Shown: positions 51,365 through 60,241 of the stretch, piece by piece
How positions within the stretch are numbered: the stretch's first letter is position 1
Layout: each line of letters opens with the position of its first letter
Assembly: GCF_024509525.1 (NCBI RefSeq)
Contig: NZ_JAMWEM010000004.1
Location: 62,001-126,000, forward strand
Direction of reading: 5' to 3'
Origin: Streptococcus suis
GTDB lineage: Bacteria > Bacillota > Bacilli > Lactobacillales > Streptococcaceae
DNA: 64,000 nt
Notes under the pieces: generated by a model
Told to the model about the DNA's origin: nothing
The model's input: the letters and a program-made list of their open reading frames with translations, nothing else
The model's database searches: none
Program-made: the position numbers and the translations under genes

Positions 51365-51399
51365 GTTGAATCTGCTTTCGATTTAATCAGTTAATTGTA

Positions 51400-51601
51400 T
51401 AAAATTGAAAAAAATCTGACGAAATAATGCGCAGTTTGAAGAAAGCATAGAGTGTGAAGCGAATGAATCTGCTTTGCAGATAGCGTTATGCATCGAGTCT
51501 GAACGATTGCGTGAAGACACAGAAAATAACGCGTCAGAATGAGTGTAACAATCTATGCTTTCTAGAACTCGCATTATCAATCAGTGACAGTTTCAATTTT
51601 A
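51400..51601. other. 200-bp nested inverted-repeat region, candidate origin of transfer or replication
   Basis: Pairs of arms nest outside to inside: TAAAATTGAAA (51400-51410) with 51591-51601, ATAATGCG (51424-51431) with 51570-51577, GAAAGCATAG (51441-51450) with 51553-51562 and GCGTTAT (51483-51489) with 51526-51532, plus a side hairpin ATCTGC/GCAGAT (51467-51481). No reading frame. It lies 700 bp upstream of the initiator gene. A single-strand origin, oriT or structured RNA would all fit. Confidence 0.55.
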
Positions 51602-51864
51602 TAATTACGATTAAACAAAGTATTCAACTTATGACGTTTTCTTAGCATACAAGATTTTAAAACTTGCTGAGATACAGCTAAAATTTTGACTGGTCAGCAA
51701 CTAATTTTACAGCTTTGTATTTAGATGTTCTGTTGATTTTTTATAGTCAAGAAAATCTAAATATTATTCACGCTTGAAATTACACTTGTACTCTCATCAA
51801 GAGAAAATGTCTTTTCAGTTTATCTAATTGAAAAAATAACAAACAAAGAAAGAGGAATAGGATT
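51602..51864. other. AT-rich intergenic stretch
   Basis: No gene seen. A repeated AGCTAAAATT/AATTTTACAGCT motif (about 51675-51717) gives further inverted-repeat potential, continuing the structured zone. Confidence 0.4.
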
Positions 51865-52137
51865 ATGAAACAAACGCAAATTATTACCATTGTTGGCATT
51901 AGTAACAAAGAAGAAAAAAAGGATGGATGGGTATCTTGTCTCAAAACTAATGCACCATCTTGGAAAACCTTACTTCTACCGTTTAACAAAGAAGTTTTTT
52001 CCTCTGTTTTTACCGAACTTGGCATTTACGAAGTAGCACTTATTGATAACTCTGGTTTCGGAGAGCGACCTAAATTTGAAATCGCAGAAGCTAGACTAAT
52101 CATATCATTTGACGAAATACTTAAAACTTACAAATAG
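51865..52137 (+). CDS. Small conserved-looking protein upstream of the initiator
   Basis: This 90-aa protein starts at the ATG behind GAAAGAGGAATAGG. The sequence MKQTQIITIVGISNKEEKKD, then WVSCLKTNAPSWKTLLLPF and IAEARLIISFDEIL suggests a small alpha/beta fold, without signal or membrane segment. It lies 160 bp before the rep-like gene and may belong to the same replication/mobilization module. I do not recognise the family. Confidence 0.6.
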   Translation: MKQTQIITIVGISNKEEKKDGWVSCLKTNAPSWKTLLLPFNKEVFSSVFTELGIYEVALIDNSGFGERPKFEIAEARLIISFDEILKTYK

Positions 52138-52143
52138 GTTATT

Positions 52144-52260
52144 ACTTCTAACCAGTACAAGCTAGAAAACAACCATGGGTTGGACAATAGGTTGGACTGG
52201 TTAGAAGTCCACCTGCGGTAGGCAAGCCATTACTCATCTGGGTAATGTAATAACCCAGAT
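52144..52260. other. Second inverted-repeat zone directly before the initiator gene
   Basis: ACTTCTAACCAGT (52144-52156) and its exact complement (52196-52208) form a 13-bp stem with 39 nt between, containing GGTTGGAC-type direct repeats (52178-52197). ATCTGGGT/ACCCAGAT (52236-52260) forms another hairpin. It is a candidate nick site or attenuator for the initiator at 52298. Confidence 0.55.
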
Positions 52261-52297
52261 TCCAGAAACAATTATTGTATTACAGGAGAACAGATTA

Positions 52298-53533
52298 ATG
52301 ACAAACGATATATTTCAAAACATAGATTTTACCAGCAAATATCTTCATGTCGGCGTAGATGAGTTAACCATAGTAATTCAGCCAAATGAAGAGACAATTG
52401 GTGAATGGCCAAACCATTGGAAGCAAATTGCTACTGAACTTTCTGAAATCATTGCAGAAAAACTTTCCCTCCCTTCATTGTTTGGAGAAATGGTTCGAGA
52501 ACAGATTTCTCCTCAAGGTTATACCACTTCTTACAGCTTTGAAAATATGCCTTATTTTTTAAGAATTGCTTTTCATGAAGGTTATTTAAAAATGGGAATC
52601 ATTATTAAATTTTCAGCATCTGCTCTGAACCTATATCAACAAGCCTATGAACATTCCTATAGAAAGCCCATCGGAGTCTATGAGATACTCAGAAAGTTAG
52701 ACGAACCATATTGGAATATGCATTTAAGTAGAATTGACTTTTGTGCAGACTATCTCAACTTTCCTTTATCGGTCAACGACATTTATAGTAATATAAAAAG
52801 GAAAAAATTTGAAATTATCAATTACAAAGGAAATCGTAACCATAAGAAAATGTCTGCGATTGAAATAGATACTGAAGCTAAGACAGTGACTATTGGCTCT
52901 CGCAAAAAAGGGTCAAATAGTTTTCTAAAAATTTACGACAAACTCACTGAACAATTAGAAAATAACGGTAGATATGCTCAACTCGCTCAGCAATTTCAGT
53001 CTTGGGTACGATTTGAAGTAACTTTTAGAGGGCAATACGCCAAACAACTGACCAAGTTCATTCTTTCTCTACCTTCACGAGATATGCTTCAACAATTTAT
53101 CGCCAATAAAATTTTGGAAAAATATTGTTTGATTGATACAGAGACGGGACAACTAACAAAATATAGCGCAGCATTGATTAACTTTTCAACCTGTGCTCCC
53201 CCTCTGGTAGTAGTTAGTCCAAGAAATAATCAGCTAATGCAAAGCATACACTATATATTAAAGGGTAGTGGTTTCTTCCCCATGTTAGAAAAGGTCAAGC
53301 AAATTTGGGGTATCTCAGCTGTAACAATACTTCTAAAAAGGTTATTGTTCGAATATGAGTACAACTATAAACCCAATGACGATGTTGCTAATTGGTTAAA
53401 GAAAAATGCGCTTGAATTACAAGTACTAGAATTTGAAACTTACCTTGACAGTGTAATCGAAATTTTTTATATAAAAAACGCTCCTTCTTCCCCAAAATCC
53501 GCCAAGAAGTCAGGAAGAAAGAACGCTGAATAA
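52298..53533 (+). CDS. Replication initiation / MobT-like relaxase (Rep_trans family)
   Basis: This 411-aa protein has the Rep_trans pattern: SRIDFCADYLNF (144-155), then TIGSRKKGSNSFLKIYDK (198-215) and SWVRFEVTFRGQYAKQL (235-251), in which the Tyr near 247 is a candidate nicking residue. The C-terminus is basic (SPKSAKKSGRKNAE). This family includes pT181 RepC and the MobT relaxases of Tn916- and ICESt3-type elements, which nick at the origin and start rolling-circle replication or transfer. The ribosome site is ACAGGAG. Followed by DUF3173 and the integrase, a known streptococcal arrangement. Confidence 0.85.
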   Translation: MTNDIFQNIDFTSKYLHVGVDELTIVIQPNEETIGEWPNHWKQIATELSEIIAEKLSLPSLFGEMVREQISPQGYTTSYSFENMPYFLRIAFHEGYLKMGIIIKFSASALNLYQQAYEHSYRKPIGVYEILRKLDEPYWNMHLSRIDFCADYLNFPLSVNDIYSNIKRKKFEIINYKGNRNHKKMSAIEIDTEAKTVTIGSRKKGSNSFLKIYDKLTEQLENNGRYAQLAQQFQSWVRFEVTFRGQYAKQLTKFILSLPSRDMLQQFIANKILEKYCLIDTETGQLTKYSAALINFSTCAPPLVVVSPRNNQLMQSIHYILKGSGFFPMLEKVKQIWGISAVTILLKRLLFEYEYNYKPNDDVANWLKKNALELQVLEFETYLDSVIEIFYIKNAPSSPKSAKKSGRKNAE

Positions 53534-53611
53534 TTGTGAGGATAAGGCAAGCTTATCCCTTGCCTATTATCTCACATATTTTGTTTGAAAGAAAGTTTGA
53601 GAGGCATAAAA

Positions 53612-53872
53612 ATGATTAGCATTGTAAATAAAGATGATGTCATGAAATTAACTGGATTTTCTGATTCTCAATCAAAAAAACTCATTAGGGAAGCGAAAGC
53701 AAGACTAGTTTCTGAAGGTTTTTCTTGGTACAAGAACAAACGTATCGGACGAGTCCCAATCAAGACTATCGAAGACATTCTAGGTTTTGAGTTATCTCCA
53801 AAACATGATATAATTACTAACGTACGAGAAGATACTGCTTTTGAAAAAGGAGTTTCAAATGGCAGTAACTAG
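53612..53872 (+). CDS. DUF3173-like DNA-binding protein, possible excisionase
   Basis: This 86-aa protein starts at the ATG at 53612 behind GAGAGG; the nine codons before it are leader. It begins MISIVNKDDVMKLTGFSDSQ and has a helix-turn-helix-like part, then a basic patch YKNKRIGRVPIKTIEDILGF. DUF3173 proteins lie directly before the integrase in many streptococcal integrative elements and probably work as excision factors. Its end overlaps the integrase start by 14 bp. Confidence 0.8.
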   Translation: MISIVNKDDVMKLTGFSDSQSKKLIREAKARLVSEGFSWYKNKRIGRVPIKTIEDILGFELSPKHDIITNVREDTAFEKGVSNGSN

Positions 53873-55010
53873 ACAACAAAATAAAAAATGGAAGGTGGAT
53901 ATTAGTGACGGTTATGATGCTGTAACTGGCGAACAAAAACGTCACAGAAAAACAGATTTTAAAACACGTAAAGAAGCTGAACGATATGAGGCAGATTATC
54001 GTATCAATAAACTACATCAAGTCAGACATAAAGATAAAGTTTCTATTTCCTATCTCTACTCGCTCGTTCAAGAAGAAGATGAACTTCGAGGCAATAAACG
54101 AGGGACAATAGATAGTCAAGAATCTTACTATCGAGTATATATGTCCAAATATTTCAAAAATGCGGATATGCGAGCTGTCTCTGTTACGGACATCAAAGAG
54201 TATAGAAATTGGCTAAAAAACCAACCTAGTGTAAAAGGTGGGACTCTAACCAATTCTCATGTTAATCAGCAAATGATTTTTGTCCATAAAATGTTTGATG
54301 TTGCAATTGCCAATCGTATTCGACAAGATAATCCTTGTAATGGATTGAGACGATTGCCACAGCAACATAAAGAAATGGCATACTATACACCTGACCAGTT
54401 CAAACAGTTTGATTCACTTTTTGAAGAGCATGAATATCCTTTTCAACTCTTGTATCATGTACTAATGTATACTGGTATGCGTATTGGCGAAGCATTGGCT
54501 TTAACTTGGCAACATGTCAACCTTGAAGAAAGTTATATTGATGTTAAATACTCTGCTTATTATCGCAAAGGTCAAGTCCATATCGGTACAGTTAAAACCA
54601 CACAATCCAATCGTCGGATTTATATCCATCGTGCCTTCGTGGAAGAATTGAAACACTGGAAAGAGAAACAACACAAGCTACTAAATGAATTTACTGATAA
54701 TCCAAGTAGCCTGCAACTCTTTCAATCAACTCCAGAGGTATTGACTGGTCCAAATGTTTCAAATTTTCGGGTTCTTCTTAAAAAAAGAATGCCCCAAAAT
54801 TTAAAACTTATTCGCAACCATGATTTTAGGCATTCTCATGCTGCCTTCTTAGTTTCCCAAGGTTTACGAAATGGAGAAGGTAAAGACTATATTTTCTTTA
54901 CTTTGATGAAACGATTAGGTCATTCCTCAATCAACACTACAATAAATGTATACTCGCATTTATTTCCAACCCAACAAAAAGAAATTGCTTCTGCCTTTGA
55001 AAATTTTTAA
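53859..55010 (+). CDS. int: Tyrosine recombinase/integrase
   Basis: This 383-aa protein starts at the ATG at 53859 behind AAGGAG, overlapping the previous gene. An arm-binding N-terminus (KWKVDISDGYDAVTGEQKRH) and a core-binding domain lead to the catalytic residues: R208 in GMRIGEALALTW, H321-x-x-R324 in NHDFRHSHAAF, H355 in LGHSSINTT and the nucleophile Y365 in INVYSHL. It should recombine the 16-bp core in ebfC. It stands 76 bp from attR, as expected. Confidence 0.95.
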   Translation: MAVTRQQNKKWKVDISDGYDAVTGEQKRHRKTDFKTRKEAERYEADYRINKLHQVRHKDKVSISYLYSLVQEEDELRGNKRGTIDSQESYYRVYMSKYFKNADMRAVSVTDIKEYRNWLKNQPSVKGGTLTNSHVNQQMIFVHKMFDVAIANRIRQDNPCNGLRRLPQQHKEMAYYTPDQFKQFDSLFEEHEYPFQLLYHVLMYTGMRIGEALALTWQHVNLEESYIDVKYSAYYRKGQVHIGTVKTTQSNRRIYIHRAFVEELKHWKEKQHKLLNEFTDNPSSLQLFQSTPEVLTGPNVSNFRVLLKKRMPQNLKLIRNHDFRHSHAAFLVSQGLRNGEGKDYIFFTLMKRLGHSSINTTINVYSHLFPTQQKEIASAFENF

Positions 55011-55086
55011 CAATAAGGCAAAATAAGGCAACGAAAATTTAACAAGAGGGTCTAAACCCTTGATACGAAAGGAATCTTAAAAATTT

Positions 55087-55102
55087 TATGATGAACATGC
55101 AA
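55087..55102. other. attR core
   Basis: TATGATGAACATGCAA, identical to attL at 42461-42476. It covers the ebfC start codons, so the gene is restored with its native N-terminus. Confidence 0.88.
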
Positions 55103-55387
55103 AACATGATGCGTCAAGCACAGAAATTACAAAAACAGATGGAAAGCAAACAAGCTGAGCTTGCAGCGACAACTTTCTACGGTAAATCGGCTCAAGATTT
55201 AGTACAGGTAGCCGTTACTGGAGATAAAAAAGTGACAAACATCAGCTTTCATTCAGCTGTTGTTGATCCAGAAGATATCGAAACTCTTCAAGATATGACC
55301 ATTCAAGCTCTCAATGATGCTCTAACCCAAGTTGACGAAGCCACAAAAAAAGTCATGGGGACTTTCGCTGGCAAACTTCCATTTTAA
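55088..55387 (+). CDS. ebfC: YbaB/EbfC family nucleoid-associated protein
   Basis: This 99-aa protein is a typical Yba[21 protein letters not shown], then [18 protein letters not shown] and a C-terminal helix [17 protein letters not shown]. It forms DNA-binding dimers and is a nucleoid-associated regulator. The integrated element ends at its start codon; the ribosome site GAAAGGAA now comes from the element side while the old promoter sits 12.6 kb away. A terminator follows. Confidence 0.93.
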   Translation: MMNMQNMMRQAQKLQKQMESKQAELAATTFYGKSAQDLVQVAVTGDKKVTNISFHSAVVDPEDIETLQDMTIQALNDALTQVDEATKKVMGTFAGKLPF

Positions 55388-55392
55388 GCTAT

Positions 55393-55422
55393 AAAGCCGT
55401 TCCGAAAATCGGAACGGCTTTT
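55393..55422. terminator. Bidirectional terminator ebfC/MerR gene
   Basis: AAAGCCGTTCCG, loop, CGGAACGGCTTT between convergent genes. Confidence 0.85.
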
Positions 55423-56160
55423 CTATTTGGTCTCTTTTGCCAACTCCAAGCAATAGGACTTGGTGAGACAATGTGGGCAGGTTAGTTTGCGAGTCTTTGG
55501 TGTATGTGGTGCTAGGTTAAATTCCTTAAAAGACGGATCAAATGTCTTATGGCAGTTTGAACACAAATAAGTCACTCGTTTCCTGAAGTGATTGGCGAGA
55601 GAAACCATGCCAAAGATGTAGACTACTCCAAGAACAATGGCAAGTGTACGCCAGACCAGCTTATCTGGTTGACTGTTTATCCAAAAAAGGACCCCTACAA
55701 AAACGGACATGCTAGCAAGGGTTGTCGCATACATGATACGGTGTTGTTTTTTCAGTGCATCTTGATTTTTCATGATCATTGAAATGTCTTTCAAAACTTC
55801 CAGCGACTGGCTCTTCTGCTTTTTGAGGTTGTCAAGCAACTTGACAGACCTGTCAAGCTTAGCTTTTTGGATGTCCAGCTCTGCCTTGGCTTGGGCGATA
55901 TGGTCTTCTAAGAGCAACTCCAGCACCTGACTAGCATTTTCTTCCACCAACACGCGCTTAATTTGCTCAATGGAAAAATCCAAATCCCGCAAGAAACAGA
56001 TGGTCTGTAGCTGGTCCAAATCAGCTTCCGTGTAAAGCCTGCGACCTCCTTCGGTTAGTTCCGTAGGACTAAGAATGCCGCGTTGATCATAGTACTGAAC
56101 TGTGCGAACAGAGACTTCCGCTAACTTCGCCATCTCCCCAGTCGTGTAAAATTGAGACAT
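55423..56160 (-). CDS. MerR-type regulator with membrane helices and C-terminal zinc ribbon
   Basis: This 245-aa protein starts at the ATG at 56160 behind GGTGGAG. The MerR winged helix (TGEMAKLAEVSVRTVQYYDQ and GGRRLYTEADLDQLQTICFL) is followed by the dimer coiled coil (about 80-135). Two membrane helices come next (ATTLASMSVFVGVLFWI and LAIVLGVVYIFGMVSLA), then a four-cysteine ribbon YLCSNCHKTF-x20-LTCPHCLTK. Thus the regulator appears membrane-bound with a metal- or thiol-sensing end. Direct repeats at 56240-56274 precede it, consistent with autoregulation. The ligand is unknown. Confidence 0.85.
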   Translation of the reverse strand: MSQFYTTGEMAKLAEVSVRTVQYYDQRGILSPTELTEGGRRLYTEADLDQLQTICFLRDLDFSIEQIKRVLVEENASQVLELLLEDHIAQAKAELDIQKAKLDRSVKLLDNLKKQKSQSLEVLKDISMIMKNQDALKKQHRIMYATTLASMSVFVGVLFWINSQPDKLVWRTLAIVLGVVYIFGMVSLANHFRKRVTYLCSNCHKTFDPSFKEFNLAPHTPKTRKLTCPHCLTKSYCLELAKETK

Positions 56161-56239
56161 TTCTCCACCTTCTTTCCTATTAAATTTGACCAAGGAAACG
56201 TGTGCACCCACTCCCTTGATTCCTTCTTATCATAGCATG

Positions 56240-56274
56240 TGACGCTAGGTCGTAATCAACCTCTGACGCTAGGT
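56240..56274 (-). promoter_or_regulatory. Repeated MerR-type sites before the MerR gene
   Basis: TGACGCTAGGT occurs at 56240-56250 and 56264-56274 (24 bp apart); on the minus strand ACCTAGCGTCA, which fits the ACC...GTCA pattern of MerR boxes. A TATGAT -10 (about 56229-56234) lies downstream. Confidence 0.65.
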
Positions 56275-56427
56275 GATTTTTTAGTTTTTGAGAAATTGAG
56301 CTCAGTATCTCACATTTTAGAAAGAAAAGCAAGCTAGTATATTGGTGTAGAGGACAAGACTTGCTTTCTCTTTGTTTTCTGTTATAATTGAATTATCAGA
56401 AAATTTAAAAAATGGAGAATGAATCAT

Positions 56428-57213
56428 ATGACTAAACATGTTCAATGGGATGGAAACCTCAATCAAGAAGGACTTTCTATTATTAAAGGCGAGGGAGGAG
56501 TGATTGTCTGCCCAACAAAAGTTGGCTATATTATCATGACTGCTGATAAGGCCGGGTTGGAACGTAAGTTTGATGCAAAAGAGCGTAAGCGCAACAAGCC
56601 TGGTGTTGTACTCTGTGGTAGCATGGAAGAACTACGCGAATTGGCACAATTAACACCAGAAATCGATGCGTTCTACCAAAAACACTGGGATGAAGACATC
56701 CTCTTGGGTTGTATCTTGCCTTGGAAACCAGAAGCTTACGAAAAACTCAAGGCTTACGGGGACGGTCGTGAAGAGTTGATGACTGACGTTCGTGGTACTT
56801 CTTGCTTTGTCATCAAGTTCGGTGTAGCTGGTGAGCAAATTGCCAAGGAAATGTGGGAAAAAGAAGGTCGTATGGTATATGCATCATCCGCTAACCCTTC
56901 AGGTAAAGGAAACCGAGGAAAAGTAGAAGGTATCGGCGAACGTATCGAGTCTAAAGTTGACTTAGTGATCGAGGCAGATGACTATGTTGCTTCTATCCAA
57001 CCAGATAAGACTATCGAAACCCGCTATGAACAAGGAGTTATGGTTTCTATGGTAGACAAAGACGGTAAGCTTATTCCTGAACAAGGGGCAGACAGTCGCT
57101 CTATCAGCCCATGTCCTGTTGTTATCCGTAAAGGCCTAGACATCGACAAGATTATGATGCACTTGTCCGACCATTTCAACTCTTGGGATTACCGCCAGGG
57201 GGAATACTACTAA
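56428..57213 (+). CDS. Sua5/YrdC/YciO family protein
   Basis: This 261-aa protein shows the YrdC fold: GGVIVCPTKVGYIIMTADKA (the usual PTET is PTKV) and KRNKPGVVLCGSMEEL, later VYASSANPSGKG, with a C-terminal extension SISPCPVVIRKG. Related enzymes make threonylcarbamoyl-AMP for tRNA t6A, but the altered motif and length differ from canonical TsaC, so it may be a paralogue. The ATG at 56428 is preferred because GGAG is too close to the ATG at 56419. Confidence 0.75.
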   Translation: MTKHVQWDGNLNQEGLSIIKGEGGVIVCPTKVGYIIMTADKAGLERKFDAKERKRNKPGVVLCGSMEELRELAQLTPEIDAFYQKHWDEDILLGCILPWKPEAYEKLKAYGDGREELMTDVRGTSCFVIKFGVAGEQIAKEMWEKEGRMVYASSANPSGKGNRGKVEGIGERIESKVDLVIEADDYVASIQPDKTIETRYEQGVMVSMVDKDGKLIPEQGADSRSISPCPVVIRKGLDIDKIMMHLSDHFNSWDYRQGEYY

Positions 57214-57243
57214 TCCAATTATTAGTTGTAAGAAGAGTACAAG

Positions 57244-57798
57244 ATGTCAACTATCACTCTGCAACCTTTTACAACTGATAGACTCCATCGCCTGTGGGAA
57301 ATTGGCTATCGTGAAGCTACACCTCGCTGGAAGGAATTTGCAGCACCCTATTTTGATGACTACCAGGCTTATGCTCGCTTTGAAGACTTTCAAGCAGCCC
57401 CGCTCTACCAGTGGTTACAAAAAGAGTCCGTTAGAGCCCTACTTCTGGATGACCAACCGATCGGCTTTGTGAGCTATTACTGGGAATGCCAGCCAACACG
57501 CTGGCTAGAAGTCGGGATCGAAATCCATGACGATCGTATCTGGGGAAAGGGATATGGAACAACTGCCCTCAAAATTTGGCTCAACATGATTTTTGACCAA
57601 TTTCCCGATTTGGAACACATTGGTCTCACAACCTGGTCCGGCAATCCTGGCATGATGCGTGCCGCTGAGAAGCTAGGCATGACCAAGGAAGCCCAGATTC
57701 GAAAAGTCCGCTACTGGAAAGGTCATTACTATGATTCCGTCAAATACGGAATCATACGAGAAGAATGGTTAGAACAAAAGAGAAAATCAAGTTCCTAA
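57244..57798 (+). CDS. GNAT family N-acetyltransferase (RimJ/RimL-type)
   Basis: This 184-aa protein has the acetyl-CoA binding region WGKGYGTTALKIWLNMIF and the following WSGNPGMMRAAEKLGM, typical of RimJ/RimL-like acetyltransferases, and an aromatic C-terminus (VRYWKGHYYDSVKYG). The substrate is unknown. It is 30 bp downstream of the YrdC-like gene and probably cotranscribed; a terminator overlaps its 3' end. Confidence 0.87.
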   Translation: MSTITLQPFTTDRLHRLWEIGYREATPRWKEFAAPYFDDYQAYARFEDFQAAPLYQWLQKESVRALLLDDQPIGFVSYYWECQPTRWLEVGIEIHDDRIWGKGYGTTALKIWLNMIFDQFPDLEHIGLTTWSGNPGMMRAAEKLGMTKEAQIRKVRYWKGHYYDSVKYGIIREEWLEQKRKSSS

Positions 57799-57818
57799 TT
57801 AGGAGCTTGATTTTTCGC
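57783..57818 (+). terminator. Terminator after the GNAT gene
   Basis: AAAATCAAG, then self-complementary TCCTAATTAGGA, then CTTGATTTTT; the stem includes the last codons. Confidence 0.8.
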
Positions 57819-58028
57819 TTTTACAGTTTTGGAGTAAAAAAGTCTATCCTCAGACTAAGCCTCGCTTTCCTATTTTTAGGCTCGGGCTGAAACAGTCTAT
57901 CCCCAGACTGTTTCACTCCCACGGACCTAATTCGCTCTCTTACTGACGAGCTCATGATAAAAAGGTCCACCGGACCTAATTCGCTCTCTTATTTGCGAGC
58001 TCATGATAAAAAGGTCCACCGGACCTTT
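57819..58028. repeat. Repeat cluster: dispersed hairpin and tandem 49-bp terminator units
   Basis: GAAACAGTCT/AGACTGTTTC (57889-57914) with flank ACTCCCAC is the same element as at 20301-20330. Two 49-bp units (57923-57971 and 57972-58020) begin GGACCTAATTCGCTCTCTTA and end AAAAAGGTCCACC, followed by GGACCTTTTT. The junctions form AAAGGTCC/GGACCTTT hairpins that terminate the minus-strand gene at 58029. Confidence 0.75.
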
Positions 58029-58523
58029 TTATTTACCAAACATCCTTGCGAAGAAGCCTTTGGATTTCACTTCTTCTACGTGGGCTTTAGCCTCTTCCAA
58101 TTCTAATTTGAGTACATCCTTGTCTGCCATAGCCTTCAAGGTCAGTTGCTGCTGCTGATCTAGTTGCTTATCTTTCTCAGAAATCTGAATATCTTTGACA
58201 CGTAACTGCTCATCTTTTTCAGCTAACTGAATATCTTTTGCTTTTAATTGGTCATAAAGGCGAATGATTTCAGCATTTTTTTCATCTACCAAAATCTCCA
58301 TAAGTTCTCGTTGTTTCACTTCTTCGCTGATAGGCTCATCTTCAAAGATAGTTGTCTTATAGATTTCTTCTAATTTAACCAAACCAGCTCGGTTGACAAC
58401 GGTAACGCCCTTATCATTTTTCTCCACAAATTCCTCTGGAAGTGACTTGACGCGATTATTCATAGCTTGGCGGCTAACGCCCAAAATCTCAGCTAATTCA
58501 CTGACTGTCTTTTCGATTCCCAT
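58029..58523 (-). CDS. HTH plus coiled-coil protein (DUF536-like)
   Basis: This 164-aa protein has an N-terminal helix-turn-helix (VSELAEILGVSRQAMNNRVK, about 7-26) and a long coiled coil (65-155) with an internal duplication, KDIQLAEKDEQLRV and KDIQISEKDKQLDQ. The end is the conserved-looking KSKGFFARMFGK. Related proteins are found on plasmids as segregation/replication accessories and on streptococcal chromosomes; the function is unknown. The start ATG follows GAGGA. Confidence 0.75.
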   Translation of the reverse strand: MGIEKTVSELAEILGVSRQAMNNRVKSLPEEFVEKNDKGVTVVNRAGLVKLEEIYKTTIFEDEPISEEVKQRELMEILVDEKNAEIIRLYDQLKAKDIQLAEKDEQLRVKDIQISEKDKQLDQQQQLTLKAMADKDVLKLELEEAKAHVEEVKSKGFFARMFGK

Positions 58524-58650
58524 ATAATCCTCGGTTATTTCATTTTCATAGTTGATTCTATCAGTAAAATAGTACCATAAGACCTGTAAACTGTCAAATC
58601 AAGGGAGTTAGAAGTCTTGCTACATCTAGCTTTGGAACTTCTCCCAGCAA

Positions 58651-58677
58651 AAAAGACACCCTTACGGCGCCTTTTGC
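58651..58677 (-). terminator. cspA terminator
   Basis: On the minus strand GGCGCC, loop GTAAG, GGTGTC (with G-U pairs), then TTTTTT. Confidence 0.65.
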
Positions 58678-58685
58678 ATACTCTG

Positions 58686-58889
58686 TTATGCTTGTTTAAC
58701 GATGTTACTTGCCTGAGGGCCACGTTGACCTTCTGTCACATCAAAAGTCACTTTTTGACCTTCATCCAATGATTTAAAACCATTGGTTTGGATTTCTGAA
58801 AAGTGTGCAAATACATCTGGTCCATTTTCCTGAGCGATAAAGCCGAAGCCCTTCTCAGCGTTGAACCATTTTACTGTTCCTTGCGCCAT
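58686..58889 (-). CDS. cspA: Cold-shock protein
   Basis: This 67-aa protein has the full cold-shock domain: [18 protein letters not shown] (RNP1 GFGFI) and DVFAHFSEI (RNP2), ending [11 protein letters not shown]. It is a single-stranded RNA/DNA chaperone. The start is the ATG at 58889 behind AAAGGAAG; 20 codons before it in frame belong to the long leader. A leader of up to about 150 nt (to the next gene) may carry a cold-sensing structure as in other csp genes. Confidence 0.95.
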   Translation of the reverse strand: MAQGTVKWFNAEKGFGFIAQENGPDVFAHFSEIQTNGFKSLDEGQKVTFDVTEGQRGPQASNIVKQA

Positions 58890-59043
58890 GTCACTACTTC
58901 CTTTCTCTAAATTTGTAAAACTAGAAAAGGTAAAGCAGGTGAAACACAAACAAAACTCAAAAACTAATCTACCTGTTTACTCTAACAGGAAAGGAGGGTA
59001 AAGTCAAGGTAGAGCCCTCATTTTGAAAAAGTTTTCTGAATTT

Positions 59044-60232
<1,189 letters not shown>

Positions 60233-60241
60233 GAGGAAACT

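Larger units (their letters stand above)
42461..55086. mobile_element. 12.6-kb integrative (mobilizable-type) element in the 5' end of ebfC
   Basis: It is bounded by the 16-bp direct repeat at attL and attR and carries an integrase beside attR, a DUF3173-like protein, a Rep_trans/MobT-type initiator and AT-rich cargo. No FtsK/TcpA coupling protein, VirB4 or other transfer gene is present, so I read it as a mobilizable rather than conjugative element. The insertion keeps ebfC intact and gives it a new upstream region and ribosome site. The cargo is a putative defence operon, surface/membrane genes and regulators. Confidence 0.85.

Noticed and set aside
42461-55086. Self-transmissible conjugative element
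   Set aside because: No coupling protein, VirB4-like ATPase or other secretion gene can be found in the 12.6 kb.
42461-55102. Prophage or phage-inducible island
   Set aside because: No terminase, capsid, tail, primase or packaging gene; the Rep_trans-DUF3173-integrase trio fits a mobilizable element better.
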